A stretch of 64,000 bases of DNA from positions 156,130-220,129 of the forward strand of contig NZ_SIRE01000019.1 of NCBI RefSeq assembly GCF_004307995.1, read 5' to 3'. Shown one piece after another: positions 1 to 7,388 of the stretch. Below the pieces are notes generated by a model. The model ran no database searches. It had not been told where the DNA came from and saw only the letters and a program-made list of their open reading frames with translations. Position 1 is the first letter of the stretch; the number at the start of each line of letters is the position of its first letter. The translations under genes were made by a program, and so were the position numbers. This DNA is from Paenibacillus thalictri. Lineage in GTDB: Bacteria; Bacillota; Bacilli; Paenibacillales; NBRC-103111.

Positions 1-495
1 GCGGTCGCGGTATTGCACCATCACCGTCATCTCGCCCAGCGTTTTGCCCAGCGCAGCTGCGGTGCTGCGGACATTATCGATGAGCGGCGCTTCCAGATCG
101 ATCGCTCCGGCCGCTCCCCGCCCTACCGCCAGCTTCTCCATATACATGTCGGGCGCATGAAGCAAGCAGCCTCTGGGAGCAATCGCGATCACCGCGCTGG
201 AGTTGTTCATACCGCCTGCCACCAGATTAGTGCCTTCCAGCGGATCGACGGCGATATCGAGCTGCGGACCTTGACCGCTGCCAAGCCGTTCCCCGATATA
301 CAGCATCGGCGCTTCATCCAGCTCTCCTTCGCCGATGACCACGACGCCATCCATCTGTATTTGCCCCAACACTTCTCTCATCGCCGTAGTGGCCGCATCG
401 TCCGCTTCCATTTTTCGGCCCCGGCCCACCCAAGGATTCGACGCAATGGCCGCGGCTTGGGTTACTTTAAGAAACTCAAGCACCAAATGGTTCAT
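1..495 (-). CDS. glpX: class II fructose-1,6-bisphosphatase (GlpX type), partial
   Basis: The first 165 codons of a GlpX-family phosphatase; the gene runs off the left edge (family length is about 320 residues). The metal-binding and catalytic signatures GEGELDEAPML (residues 55-65) and DPLEGT (about residues 83-88) are intact. The ATG at 495 is preceded by GAGAGGGCGG. It starts 15 bp after the RpiB-family gene, so the two are in one operon with the EltD-like dehydrogenase. GlpX enzymes remove the C1 phosphate from fructose 1,6-bisphosphate and often from sedoheptulose 1,7-bisphosphate. Inference: in a tetritol operon the second activity would make sense, because erythrose 4-phosphate plus dihydroxyacetone phosphate gives sedoheptulose bisphosphate. 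Confidence 0.9.
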   Translation of the reverse strand, partial: MNHLVLEFLKVTQAAAIASNPWVGRGRKMEADDAATTAMREVLGQIQMDGVVVIGEGELDEAPMLYIGERLGSGQGPQLDIAVDPLEGTNLVAGGMNNSSAVIAIAPRGCLLHAPDMYMEKLAVGRGAAGAIDLEAPLIDNVRSTAAALGKTLGEMTVMVQYRDR

Positions 496-510
496 CCATT
501 TCCCGCCCTC

Positions 511-999
511 TCACGAACATGAGTTGATTTCAGGTTGGTTGTCGTTTGGTTTGTAGAAACGCTCTTCTCCTGCCGTTATTTTGTTGACTTTGCGTTCGGA
601 GTTGCCTCCGTCGAATTCCGCATCCAGCCATGCCTGCACGACATGTTTGGCAAGCTCCGGGCCGATGACCCGCGCGCCCATCGTCAGCACCTGCGCGTTG
701 TTGCTTTTGCGAGAGCGCTCCGCGGAATACGTATCGTGGCACAATGCGGCGCGTATGCCCGGCACTTTATCCGCCGTGATCGCCATGCCGATGCCGGTAC
801 CGCATATGAGTACCCCCCGCTCGAAATTCCCGCGGGATATTTCCTCGGCAACGGAGAACCCGACATCGGGGTAGTCGATCTGCTGTTCTTTATTGCCCGG
901 CCCGAAATCGACCACATCGATGCCTTGCGCGCTCATATAAGTTTTAATGATTTCTTTTAATTCATAACCGGCCTCATCGGCTCCTATTGCAATTTTCAT
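511..999 (-). CDS. rpiB: RpiB/LacA/LacB family sugar-phosphate isomerase
   Basis: A 162-residue protein of the RpiB/LacAB fold that interconverts aldose and ketose phosphates. Visible landmarks are the N-terminal GADEAGYELK phosphate-binding segment (usually DHAG; here Glu replaces His), the catalytic-loop CGTGIGMAI around residue 65 and the ARVIG segment near residue 108. The C-terminal tail of about 15 residues is longer than usual. SD GGAGGG lies 5' of the ATG at 999, and the start is 18 bp from the dehydrogenase stop. In characterised tetritol pathways RpiB-like enzymes convert erythrulose 4-phosphate to erythrose 4-phosphate; ribose 5-phosphate or another pentose phosphate is the alternative. 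Family call is firm, substrate is inferred. Confidence 0.88.
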   Translation of the reverse strand: MKIAIGADEAGYELKEIIKTYMSAQGIDVVDFGPGNKEQQIDYPDVGFSVAEEISRGNFERGVLICGTGIGMAITADKVPGIRAALCHDTYSAERSRKSNNAQVLTMGARVIGPELAKHVVQAWLDAEFDGGNSERKVNKITAGEERFYKPNDNQPEINSCS

Positions 1000-1017
1000 G
1001 CTGTATGCCCTCCAAGC

Positions 1018-2097
1018 TTACGGAATAAGAACTACCTTCAAAGAGTTAATTCCTTTTTTCACCAAATCGAAGCCTTCTTCAAACCGCTCCAGCGGCAGTT
1101 GGTGCGTAACAACACCTTCGGTTGGGAACGTGCCGTCGCCAATACCTTCGATCACAAGCGGATAACAATAGGGGCCAAGGTGGGAGCCAAGTACGTCCAG
1201 CTCTTTTCTATCGCTGATGATGCTCCAATCGACGGTAACCGGATCTTTAAATACGCTGAACTCGACAAAACGCCCCAGCTTGCGGATCATCGACAACCCC
1301 TGCTCCACCGATTTCGGATGGCCTGTCGCTTCGATATAAATATCGCAGCCGTAACCGTCGGTCATTTTCTTCACTTCCGCGACCACGTCCACCTCTTTCG
1401 GATTCAGCACAATGTCCGCGCCGAATTGTTTGGCCAGCTGCAACCTGTCTTCGAACAAGTCAAGCACGACAAGTTTGCCGGGGCCCGACTTTTTCGCTGC
1501 GCCTACCATGCCGAGCCCCAAAGTGCCGGCGCCGGACAACACCACCACATCGCCCAGCTGGATTTGCGCCCGCTGGACCGCATGCAGCGAGCAAGCATAC
1601 GGCTCGATCAATATCGCCTGTTCCAAAGGCATATCCGCCGGCACCTTGTAATTGATCGCTTCTTTCGTAAATTTCATATATTCCGCCATAGCGCCGTTGA
1701 CATTGTTCTGGAATCCGTACAGATCGTGTTTCTCGCACATCCAGTATTGACCGCGCTTACAGAAACGGCATTCCCAGCACGGCACAATCTGTTCGGAGAT
1801 CACGCGGTCGCCGATGGCATAATCTTTCACGCCTTCTCCGATCTCCACCACGTGGCCGATGAATTCATGCCCCGGAATCATTGGCGCTTTAATGTAAGCG
1901 GGCTGCGTATCGTCCCCCCAGAAGCTGGGCGCGCCGCCATACGCTTTAATGTCGCCGGCGCATATTCCACAGGCTTCCACTTTAATGACCATCTCGCCGG
2001 GACCCGCCTTCGGCACATCCACCGTTTCCAGGCGGTAATCGCCGGGGCCGTACGCTACAACGGCTCTCATTTTCTCCGGAATGTTAACGGTTTGCAT
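1018..2097 (-). CDS. eltD: zinc-dependent polyol dehydrogenase, EltD (erythritol/L-threitol dehydrogenase) type
   Basis: A 359-residue medium-chain zinc alcohol dehydrogenase. Catalytic zinc ligands sit in GICAGD (Cys46) and GHEF; the structural zinc lobe is CWECRFCKRGQYWMC; the NAD(H) Rossmann motif is GAGTLGLG. From memory, the stretches SEQIVPCWEC and KELDVLGSHLGPYC strongly resemble the erythritol/L-threitol dehydrogenase EltD of Mycobacterium smegmatis, which makes erythrulose. The ATG at 2097 was chosen because GGGAGG lies 7 nt upstream; an upstream in-frame ATG at 2139 has no SD and lies in the leader. It is the first gene of a dehydrogenase-isomerase-bisphosphatase operon with its own promoter at 2173-2201. 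A paralogue lies at 11809-12882. Confidence 0.85.
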   Translation of the reverse strand: MQTVNIPEKMRAVVAYGPGDYRLETVDVPKAGPGEMVIKVEACGICAGDIKAYGGAPSFWGDDTQPAYIKAPMIPGHEFIGHVVEIGEGVKDYAIGDRVISEQIVPCWECRFCKRGQYWMCEKHDLYGFQNNVNGAMAEYMKFTKEAINYKVPADMPLEQAILIEPYACSLHAVQRAQIQLGDVVVLSGAGTLGLGMVGAAKKSGPGKLVVLDLFEDRLQLAKQFGADIVLNPKEVDVVAEVKKMTDGYGCDIYIEATGHPKSVEQGLSMIRKLGRFVEFSVFKDPVTVDWSIISDRKELDVLGSHLGPYCYPLVIEGIGDGTFPTEGVVTHQLPLERFEEGFDLVKKGINSLKVVLIP

Positions 2098-2172
2098 AAA
2101 AAACCTCCCGAAATAAATATGATTATCAAAATAAGACAATAAACAAAAGAAAAATACAATCCTCTTATTAGT

Positions 2173-2201
2173 ATATTTACATCATATTACCGATTTGTCA
2201 A
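2173..2201 (-). promoter_or_regulatory. promoter of the eltD-rpiB-glpX operon
   Basis: Minus-strand TTGACA (2196-2201), 17-bp spacer, AAATAT (2173-2178) preceded by the extended TGT. The box TTGACAAATC plus GATGT just before the -10 is repeated in the promoter of dhaK at 4076-4104. Upstream (2207-2235) the minus strand carries two copies of an ACAAATAAACG-like word, a possible repressor site. The 230-bp gap between dhaL and eltD holds no gene. Confidence 0.6.
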
Positions 2202-2327
2202 TTTAATTTTGCGTTTATTTGTCGTTTATTTTTATTTATCGACGTTTTGTTGTTAGGCCGTTTTTTAGATAACACAAAAGCCCCCCAGCCCCATCGGTGC
2301 GGAGAACTTTGTGAAAAGCGCAACGAA

Positions 2328-2966
2328 TTATTGAAACGTTTTTAAACGCTCCGTAAACGCGGACAAGATAAGGCACGCCGATTTGGCGCCGGGATCGATA
2401 TGTCCCGAAGAACGCTCGCCAAGGCGGCTTGAGCGGCCCAGCTGGGAAATAAGATCGGCCGTCGATTTCATGCCTTCTTCGCCGGCAGCAACGGCAGCGT
2501 CCAGGCTGGCGATTAAATCCAACCCTTCTTTTCTTGCTTCCTTCAGCTTTTCCATGGCCGGCAGCCAGGCATCCATCATCGTTTTATCTCCGACTTTGGC
2601 TTTACCGCGATCCTGTATTCCCTGCACCGCGGCCAGCCAGAATTGCACAATATCTTCGTCTGCGAGTTCGTTTTTGCCTTGCAGCGCTACCGAGCCGCGG
2701 ATAAAAGCCGTTGCATACAACGGTCCTACGGACGATCCGACCGCATTCAGAAACGCCATGCCGATTTCCTTGCACATCGCGCCGCAGTCTTCCTGAGTAT
2801 ACCCCGCCATTTTTTCCACAATCGCCTGCCAGCCGATCGACATCGTCACCCCGTGGTCGCCGTCGCCTACGGCACGGTCCAGCTCCGACAGCTCATCCTT
2901 TTGCTCTTCGATCCGCTGGGCGATATGTTGAAATAATTGTTTCCATTCGTGTATGGTCAGCTTCAT
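2328..2966 (-). CDS. dhaL: DhaL subunit of dihydroxyacetone/ketotetrose kinase
   Basis: A 212-residue DhaL-type nucleotide-binding subunit. The ADP/Mg-binding aspartates are present in LDRAVGDGDHG (residues 29-39), followed by the helical-barrel motifs AVGSSVGPLYATAF and VGDKTMMDAW and a GRSSRLGERSSGH C-terminal loop. It follows dhaK by 33 bp and starts at an ATG behind GGAGGA. DhaL either carries ADP that is rephosphorylated by the PTS protein DhaM or works with ATP directly; no dhaM or other PTS gene is visible in the window. The neighbouring EltD and RpiB genes suggest erythrulose rather than dihydroxyacetone as substrate, which is inference. Confidence 0.9.
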   Translation of the reverse strand: MKLTIHEWKQLFQHIAQRIEEQKDELSELDRAVGDGDHGVTMSIGWQAIVEKMAGYTQEDCGAMCKEIGMAFLNAVGSSVGPLYATAFIRGSVALQGKNELADEDIVQFWLAAVQGIQDRGKAKVGDKTMMDAWLPAMEKLKEARKEGLDLIASLDAAVAAGEEGMKSTADLISQLGRSSRLGERSSGHIDPGAKSACLILSAFTERLKTFQ

Positions 2967-2999
2967 CTTGTTTTATCCTCCATTTAGAATCGCATATGG

Positions 3000-4001
3000 T
3001 TACATTTGCACATACATTGGCGTATCCGCCGGATAATCGACCAGTTCCGCAAGCTCGTCATCCAATTTCATGACCGATACGGAGCAGCCGCCCATCTCCA
3101 GCGACGTGACAAACTCCCCGACAAATGAACGATGGATCGTAACGCCAAGCTCGCCGAGCTGGCGGGCCACACGCCGAAACACGACAAACAAATCCATATA
3201 AGGCGTCGAACCAAGCCCGTTAATCATCACCGCGACACGATCCCCGCCAGCAAGAGGCATATCCCGCACAATTTTGCCGAGCAGCTCGTCTGCCACTTCA
3301 TCCGCAGTTTTCAACCGGCCGCGTTCCACTCCCGGTTCGCCGTGAATGCCAAGGCCAATCTCCATCTCGTCTTCGCCCAGCACAAAACTTGGCTTGAGCG
3401 TCTGCGGCACCGCGCACGGCGAAAGTGCAACCCCCATCGTGCGGATGTGGTCGTTCGCTTTGCGGGCCACCCGCACCACTTCATCGAGCGGCAGCCCTTT
3501 ATCCGCTGCAGCTCCGGCCGACTTGAACACGAGAAAAGTTCCCGCTATGCCCCGTCTGCGATGAGCTTGCTCCTTGGAAGCGGAAGCCACATCGTCGGTG
3601 ACCAGCACCGTCTCGACATGAATGCCCTCCATATCGGCGAGCTCGGCGGCCATATCGAAATTCATGCAGTCGCCCGCATAATTCCCGTACATATAGATGA
3701 CGCCGGCTCCGCCGTTCACGGAACGCGTCACTTCCAGTATCGGATCGGGAGGCGGAGAAGCAAACACGTTGCCGACAGGCACGCCGTCGACGAATCCTTT
3801 GCCGATGAGCCCCATAAATGCCGGCTCATGGCCGGAGCCTCCGCCGATGACGACACCTACCTTGCCTTGCCTGACCGGCTTGGAGCTGATTACGGAACGC
3901 TTATTTTTATCGTGAATTTTTACATAACCGGGATAAGCGCTTACATAACCTTCAATCATTTCATCAACAACGTCATTCGCCGCATTCATCAGCTTTTTCA
4001 A
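3000..4001 (-). CDS. dhaK: DhaK subunit of dihydroxyacetone/ketotetrose kinase
   Basis: A 333-residue DhaK-type substrate-binding subunit. The substrate loop GGGSGHEPAF (about residues 52-61), YGNYAGDCMNFDMA and the IHGEPG segment carrying the histidine that binds the ketose covalently are all present. The start is a TTG at 4001 placed 9 nt after AAGGAGAG; the in-frame ATG at codon 5 is less well placed. It leads a dhaK-dhaL operon from the promoter at 4076-4104 and has two candidate cre sites, one in the leader and one inside codons 19-24. In tetritol degraders DhaK-like kinases phosphorylate D- or L-erythrulose; plain dihydroxyacetone kinase remains possible. Confidence 0.9.
   Translation of the reverse strand: MKKLMNAANDVVDEMIEGYVSAYPGYVKIHDKNKRSVISSKPVRQGKVGVVIGGGSGHEPAFMGLIGKGFVDGVPVGNVFASPPPDPILEVTRSVNGGAGVIYMYGNYAGDCMNFDMAAELADMEGIHVETVLVTDDVASASKEQAHRRRGIAGTFLVFKSAGAAADKGLPLDEVVRVARKANDHIRTMGVALSPCAVPQTLKPSFVLGEDEMEIGLGIHGEPGVERGRLKTADEVADELLGKIVRDMPLAGGDRVAVMINGLGSTPYMDLFVVFRRVARQLGELGVTIHRSFVGEFVTSLEMGGCSVSVMKLDDELAELVDYPADTPMYVQM
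3931..3946 (-). promoter_or_regulatory. candidate cre site inside dhaK
   Basis: Minus-strand ATGTAAGCGCTTATCC, with the palindromic core TAAGCGCTTA, matches the 5' 13 positions of the Bacillus CcpA consensus WTGNNARCGNWWWCAW and misses the last three. It lies in the first 25 codons of dhaK, where CcpA can block elongation. Inferred from sequence only. Confidence 0.4.
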
Positions 4002-4019
4002 ATGCTTTCACTCTCCTTA

Positions 4020-4035
4020 GTATATACGCTTACAT
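4020..4035 (-). promoter_or_regulatory. candidate cre site in the dhaK leader
   Basis: Minus-strand ATGTAAGCGTATATAC fits the CcpA consensus WTGNNARCGNWWWCAW at all but two positions. It lies between the dhaK promoter and the SD, a typical roadblock position. Confidence 0.45.
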
Positions 4036-4075
4036 TTCATTAGAATTTTTGCATTTGTTTGCGTTTTTATTATTC

Positions 4076-4104
4076 ATTTTCACATCGAAATGTTGATTTG
4101 TCAA
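4076..4104 (-). promoter_or_regulatory. promoter of dhaKL
   Basis: Minus-strand TTGACA (4099-4104), 17-bp spacer, GAAAAT (4076-4081) with extended TGT. It shares TTGACAAATC and GATGT at the same spacing with the eltD promoter. An AAACGCAAACAAATGCAAA tract at 4047-4067, just downstream of the start point, resembles the A/C-rich direct repeats bound by DeoR-type repressors. Confidence 0.65.
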
Positions 4105-4207
4105 TGATTATTGTTGTTTAATGATGTATTGTTGATATTTTTTGTAGTTATCCATCTAAAACACATCGAAATTTGCAATTTCATCCCACAAATCTTTCTT
4201 TCAGCAC

Positions 4208-4245
4208 CTAAAAACAAACAAGCCCGTGAGATTTGTCTCCGGGCC
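4208..4245 (-). terminator. rho-independent terminator of the GNAT gene
   Basis: Stem GCCCG(t)GAG / CTC(c)GGGC at 4222-4245 followed on the minus strand by TTGTTTGTTTTT. It separates the GNAT-to-gerB block from the dhaK promoter region. Confidence 0.7.
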
Positions 4246-4268
4246 GCTTTTGTTTCTTGCGTTATCCA

Positions 4269-4721
4269 TTATACATCCAGCCGCAAACGCACCATATCCG
4301 TGCACTGCAGCCCGTTCTCAAAGATCGGCTCCTTGTAATGTCTTGTAAAATAGCCTATATCGATGCCAACCATCCTGAAGCCGCACTTCTGGTATAAATA
4401 AAGCTGCCCAATGCTGGAATTGCCTGTCCCGACTTCCATAGCGCAATATCCAAGCTCCTTAGCCGTTCGCACGGAATGCCCGATTAATTCCTTCCCGATT
4501 CCTTTGCCTTGCCAGTTTTCATTCACCGCGACATTGATCAATTCCACGGTTTTCGGCCTGGTAGGCAGCAATGCGTACACGCCTACCGTTTCACCTTGCA
4601 GTTCTTTGACATAACATGCGCTTCTTTGGATATAGCTTTGAACTGCTTGCTCCTCCGGATCGGCCAACAGTAATAAGTCCATGGGATACGGTTCGTGTGA
4701 CTGCAATTTTCTTATTGTCAT
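4269..4721 (-). CDS. GNAT family N-acetyltransferase
   Basis: A 150-residue single-domain GNAT protein that transfers an acetyl group from acetyl-CoA. The acetyl-CoA pyrophosphate loop reads NENWQGKGIGKELI (Q/R-x-x-G-x-G/A), preceded by a beta strand IELINVAV-like segment and followed by VGTGNSSIGQLYLYQKCGFR, typical of the fold. The ATG at 4721 follows GGAGAG by 5 nt; an earlier in-frame ATG at 4745 lacks an SD. Substrate is unknown. It ends just before a good terminator and is the last gene of a minus-strand block with DUF429 and histidine-phosphatase genes, with no obvious functional link. Confidence 0.85.
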   Translation of the reverse strand: MTIRKLQSHEPYPMDLLLLADPEEQAVQSYIQRSACYVKELQGETVGVYALLPTRPKTVELINVAVNENWQGKGIGKELIGHSVRTAKELGYCAMEVGTGNSSIGQLYLYQKCGFRMVGIDIGYFTRHYKEPIFENGLQCTDMVRLRLDV

Positions 4722-4758
4722 ATTGTCTCTCCACTCGAATGTCAAATTGTTTGTTCTT

Positions 4759-5514
4759 CTATATTGTAGGTTTCATCCAAATCCAGCCTTCCTTGAAGAC
4801 GGAAGTTAAATCCGGAAACGGTCTTATTGCGCGTTGATCCAGGAAATCTTTCCCGCACAAGCAGCATAAACAAGCATCAAAGAAATGTTCTTCCTCTATC
4901 ATTTTTTTATAAAATCCGGTGAAACGGATTCCTTTTTTCCTCATTTCCCGGATGATTTCCATTCTACGCCGTTTGTTTTCCGGCTTAGTCCCCTTATAGC
5001 TGATCGTTTTCTTGTCTCTGCTTATGTTCGGCGAAATCAGCTCCGATAACAGCCACGCCGCCGGATACACTTCGATAAATCCCAGTTGAACCCGTTCAGC
5101 CGGGTCCCATCTTATTTGTATATGCGGATACGATGTTCTGATAGATTCAATGATCTGCAGCGTTTTATAGGCCGTTCTGGCGATTTTATCCGAAGCAATC
5201 TCCAGCGGGATTTTCCTTAATAAATAGGCGCAAAATATGTCGGTGTCTCTTTTAAAAAAGGCATCCGGCGTATTTCCCAAATAATCTCCGGCCATATGGC
5301 GGTATAGGACCGGCGCAAAATCGTCCGGCCAGCCCAACGGAGCGTCAAAACAAAGAAGGATTTGCTGCCCGCCAAACCGTTCGATATAATGTAAGATCGT
5401 TTCCTCAATGCTTGCTTCCTTGCGGCAGCCGACAAATGCCTTACGACTATAATCGTAGATGCTGAATCCGATATTTTTCGTTTCCGTCGCACAATCAACG
5501 CCAAATATAATCAA
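4759..5514 (-). CDS. DUF429 family protein (predicted RNase H-fold nuclease)
   Basis: A 251-residue protein of the DUF429 type, a family predicted to have the RNase H fold. The first strand carries the expected acidic residue in FGVDCATETKNIGFS (Asp7), a second in CFDAPLGWP (about residue 58) and the C-terminal region has the conserved DACLCCLCG-like segment. Function of the family is not established. It is separated by 26 bp from the histidine-phosphatase gene and 37 bp from the GNAT gene, all in the same direction. Confidence is in the family, not the role. Confidence 0.75.
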   Translation of the reverse strand: MIIFGVDCATETKNIGFSIYDYSRKAFVGCRKEASIEETILHYIERFGGQQILLCFDAPLGWPDDFAPVLYRHMAGDYLGNTPDAFFKRDTDIFCAYLLRKIPLEIASDKIARTAYKTLQIIESIRTSYPHIQIRWDPAERVQLGFIEVYPAAWLLSELISPNISRDKKTISYKGTKPENKRRRMEIIREMRKKGIRFTGFYKKMIEEEHFFDACLCCLCGKDFLDQRAIRPFPDLTSVFKEGWIWMKPTI

Positions 5515-5540
5515 AAGGGTCTCTCCTTGATTGGAAGTTA

Positions 5541-6143
5541 TTATACCAAATGATCTATTAATGCAAATGTCTCCAATGCAAACCTATTATTATCGTAAAC
5601 TAGTGTTGTAATCGAGCATTCGGGTACCAATTGACTCTGCACAGCTAAAAAGCTCGGATGCCAATGATTTAATTGCATTTCTGAAAATGTGTGAACCAAA
5701 AAGTCCGTTATTAAACCTCCATGCGTAACGACAACGATGTTGCTTTCAGGAGGATGGGCTTCTGCCGATTGTATTAAACATGACGATAATCGTTCGCCGG
5801 CTTGTTTCGCGGAATCGCCGACTGGCGGTATATACATAGGATCGAGTGTGCATCGCTCCCACATGGCGACAAATTGTTCAAATGTTTGCTCGGGCAAATC
5901 ACCCCAGTTAGCCCGTTCCCGCAAACGACTGTCCTCTGAAACAGCCGCTTTGGTGGTCGATGAAATATATAAAGCGGTTTCTTTGGCTCTGCGGAGGGGA
6001 CTGGTTATTATGCTTGTTATCGGCAAGCCACGTAAATGATGAGCTGTAGCTTGTGCTTGCAATATACCCTGGGGGGTGATGGGCACATCTCCGATCGCCT
6101 TCTCCTTAATGGCATGCCGTACAAGTAAAAAAGTAACACTCAT
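5541..6143 (-). CDS. histidine phosphatase (phosphoglycerate-mutase-like) family protein
   Basis: A 200-residue histidine phosphatase. The phosphate-accepting histidine is in LLVRHA at the N-terminus (RHA instead of the common RHG), the second conserved arginine is in SPLRRAKETA, and the second histidine is in VVTHGGLITDF. Such enzymes dephosphorylate small phosphoesters (phosphoglycerate, alpha-ribazole phosphate, sugar phosphates); the substrate cannot be told. The ATG at 6143 follows GGAGGTGGGAG; a longer reading from 6185 has no SD. No cobalamin genes are near. Confidence 0.8.
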   Translation of the reverse strand: MSVTFLLVRHAIKEKAIGDVPITPQGILQAQATAHHLRGLPITSIITSPLRRAKETALYISSTTKAAVSEDSRLRERANWGDLPEQTFEQFVAMWERCTLDPMYIPPVGDSAKQAGERLSSCLIQSAEAHPPESNIVVVTHGGLITDFLVHTFSEMQLNHWHPSFLAVQSQLVPECSITTLVYDNNRFALETFALIDHLV

Positions 6144-6225
6144 AATAAACTCCCACCTCCCATCGATCCTTCGGTCATGTAACAAATTATTTCATAGAAA
6201 CGAAAAGAAAACCAATATAAATTTA

Positions 6226-7371
6226 CTAATCTCTTTTTATTTTGGAAATCCCCCCGCTAAATATTTGAGCATTCACTTCAATTTCCTCCAACGAGCCGGG
6301 TTCGAGATCAAGCTCGCCGTTTTGCTCCAAATTATGCCATTGCCGGGGATTGGATCGAAATAGCGCCTCCGACAAATTAAACACATCGATTCCTTTGGCC
6401 AGACCTTCAAGATATGCTTCCTTTATCTCTTTTTTGATTTCTTCGACAGCCAGCTGTTCCAGTTTTTTTTGAGTGAGATTTTGCGTTAATTGCGGTATAT
6501 TGCCTTGTGTCGAAACTTTGATCCGGAATACGGCTTTGCCTTCTTTAATCGTTGGGATAATCGAGGATTTCACATCTTCCATGACAATCACGGCCGCAGG
6601 AGCGTTATCCGCTTTTACAGGCAAGCTGGTTCTTTTGGTATTCGTATTAATCCATCTTAATCCGCGTATTTTGTCCTTCGGCATAAAACCTTTGTAGCTG
6701 CTGTTATGCAAAAAACCGACGCCGTTGACCTCCAGTTTGGGTGAAACTTTTTTATTCTCCGTCCAATTGCTTGTGACTTTTAAGAACGGCAGCTTCATGG
6801 TTTGGCTTTTCTCGTTCCATGTACGTATAAAGTCAAACAAATAAATCGGCTCGATATCCGAGCTCTGCGAATATACTTCATTTGGGGCATTAAGACGGGA
6901 ATAGATCACCGAGATGTTTTGTACGGGTGTGGCGTAAAAGATGGATTCAATCGGATCCTTTGTCGCAAAAACCCAATTTGTGTAACGAAATTCATAATAT
7001 CTGTCCCATACGTCCAATACTTGGCTTATTACCTTTTCATTAAGAGCCGCTTCGCTAAACAACAACGTTTTTACATGACTCCAGGCGATCTGCTGCTGGG
7101 CGGTAGCGTACAGGTTAAAACCAGCCTGATCGAATGTCTCTCCTTCCGCCTTAGCAATGGAAATGACCTCCCTTTCGGCTTGAGCGCCCGCTTCTTTTTT
7201 GGCAATATTAATAAAGCTGACCAATTGCGCATACAGGATCACTTTTCCATCCTTATAATCCACGCCAACCGAGTTAATATAAATCATATGCTCAATTTCC
7301 CGAAGTCCCCAACATCCGGTCAGCAGCGTGGAAAGCATCAAAACCGCCAATAAAGAGCGGAACACTTTCAT
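6226..7371 (-). CDS. Ger(x)C family spore germination lipoprotein
   Basis: A 381-residue C subunit of a GerA-type germinant receptor. The signal peptide ends in the lipobox LTGC (Cys20), followed by WGLREIEH and the family landmark INSVGVDY. The C-terminal half (THREE-domain GerC core) ends in the usual helix EAYLEGLAKGIDVFNLSEALFR region. The start at 7371 was chosen because it gives the signal peptide; an open frame continues upstream through the gerA 3' end. It is the last gene of the gerB-gerA-gerC operon, 17 bp after gerA. The protein sits on the outer face of the inner spore membrane and is needed for nutrient germination. Confidence 0.9.
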   Translation of the reverse strand: MKVFRSLLAVLMLSTLLTGCWGLREIEHMIYINSVGVDYKDGKVILYAQLVSFINIAKKEAGAQAEREVISIAKAEGETFDQAGFNLYATAQQQIAWSHVKTLLFSEAALNEKVISQVLDVWDRYYEFRYTNWVFATKDPIESIFYATPVQNISVIYSRLNAPNEVYSQSSDIEPIYLFDFIRTWNEKSQTMKLPFLKVTSNWTENKKVSPKLEVNGVGFLHNSSYKGFMPKDKIRGLRWINTNTKRTSLPVKADNAPAAVIVMEDVKSSIIPTIKEGKAVFRIKVSTQGNIPQLTQNLTQKKLEQLAVEEIKKEIKEAYLEGLAKGIDVFNLSEALFRSNPRQWHNLEQNGELDLEPGSLEEIEVNAQIFSGGISKIKRD

Positions 7372-7388
7372 TCTTGCCGATACCCCCT

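Noticed and set aside
1099..2142. Long plus-strand open frame (347 codons) opposite the EltD-like dehydrogenase
   Set aside because: No SD, composition is a typical antisense shadow, and the minus strand encodes a clear zinc dehydrogenase. The same holds for the 333-codon frame at 11875-12876.
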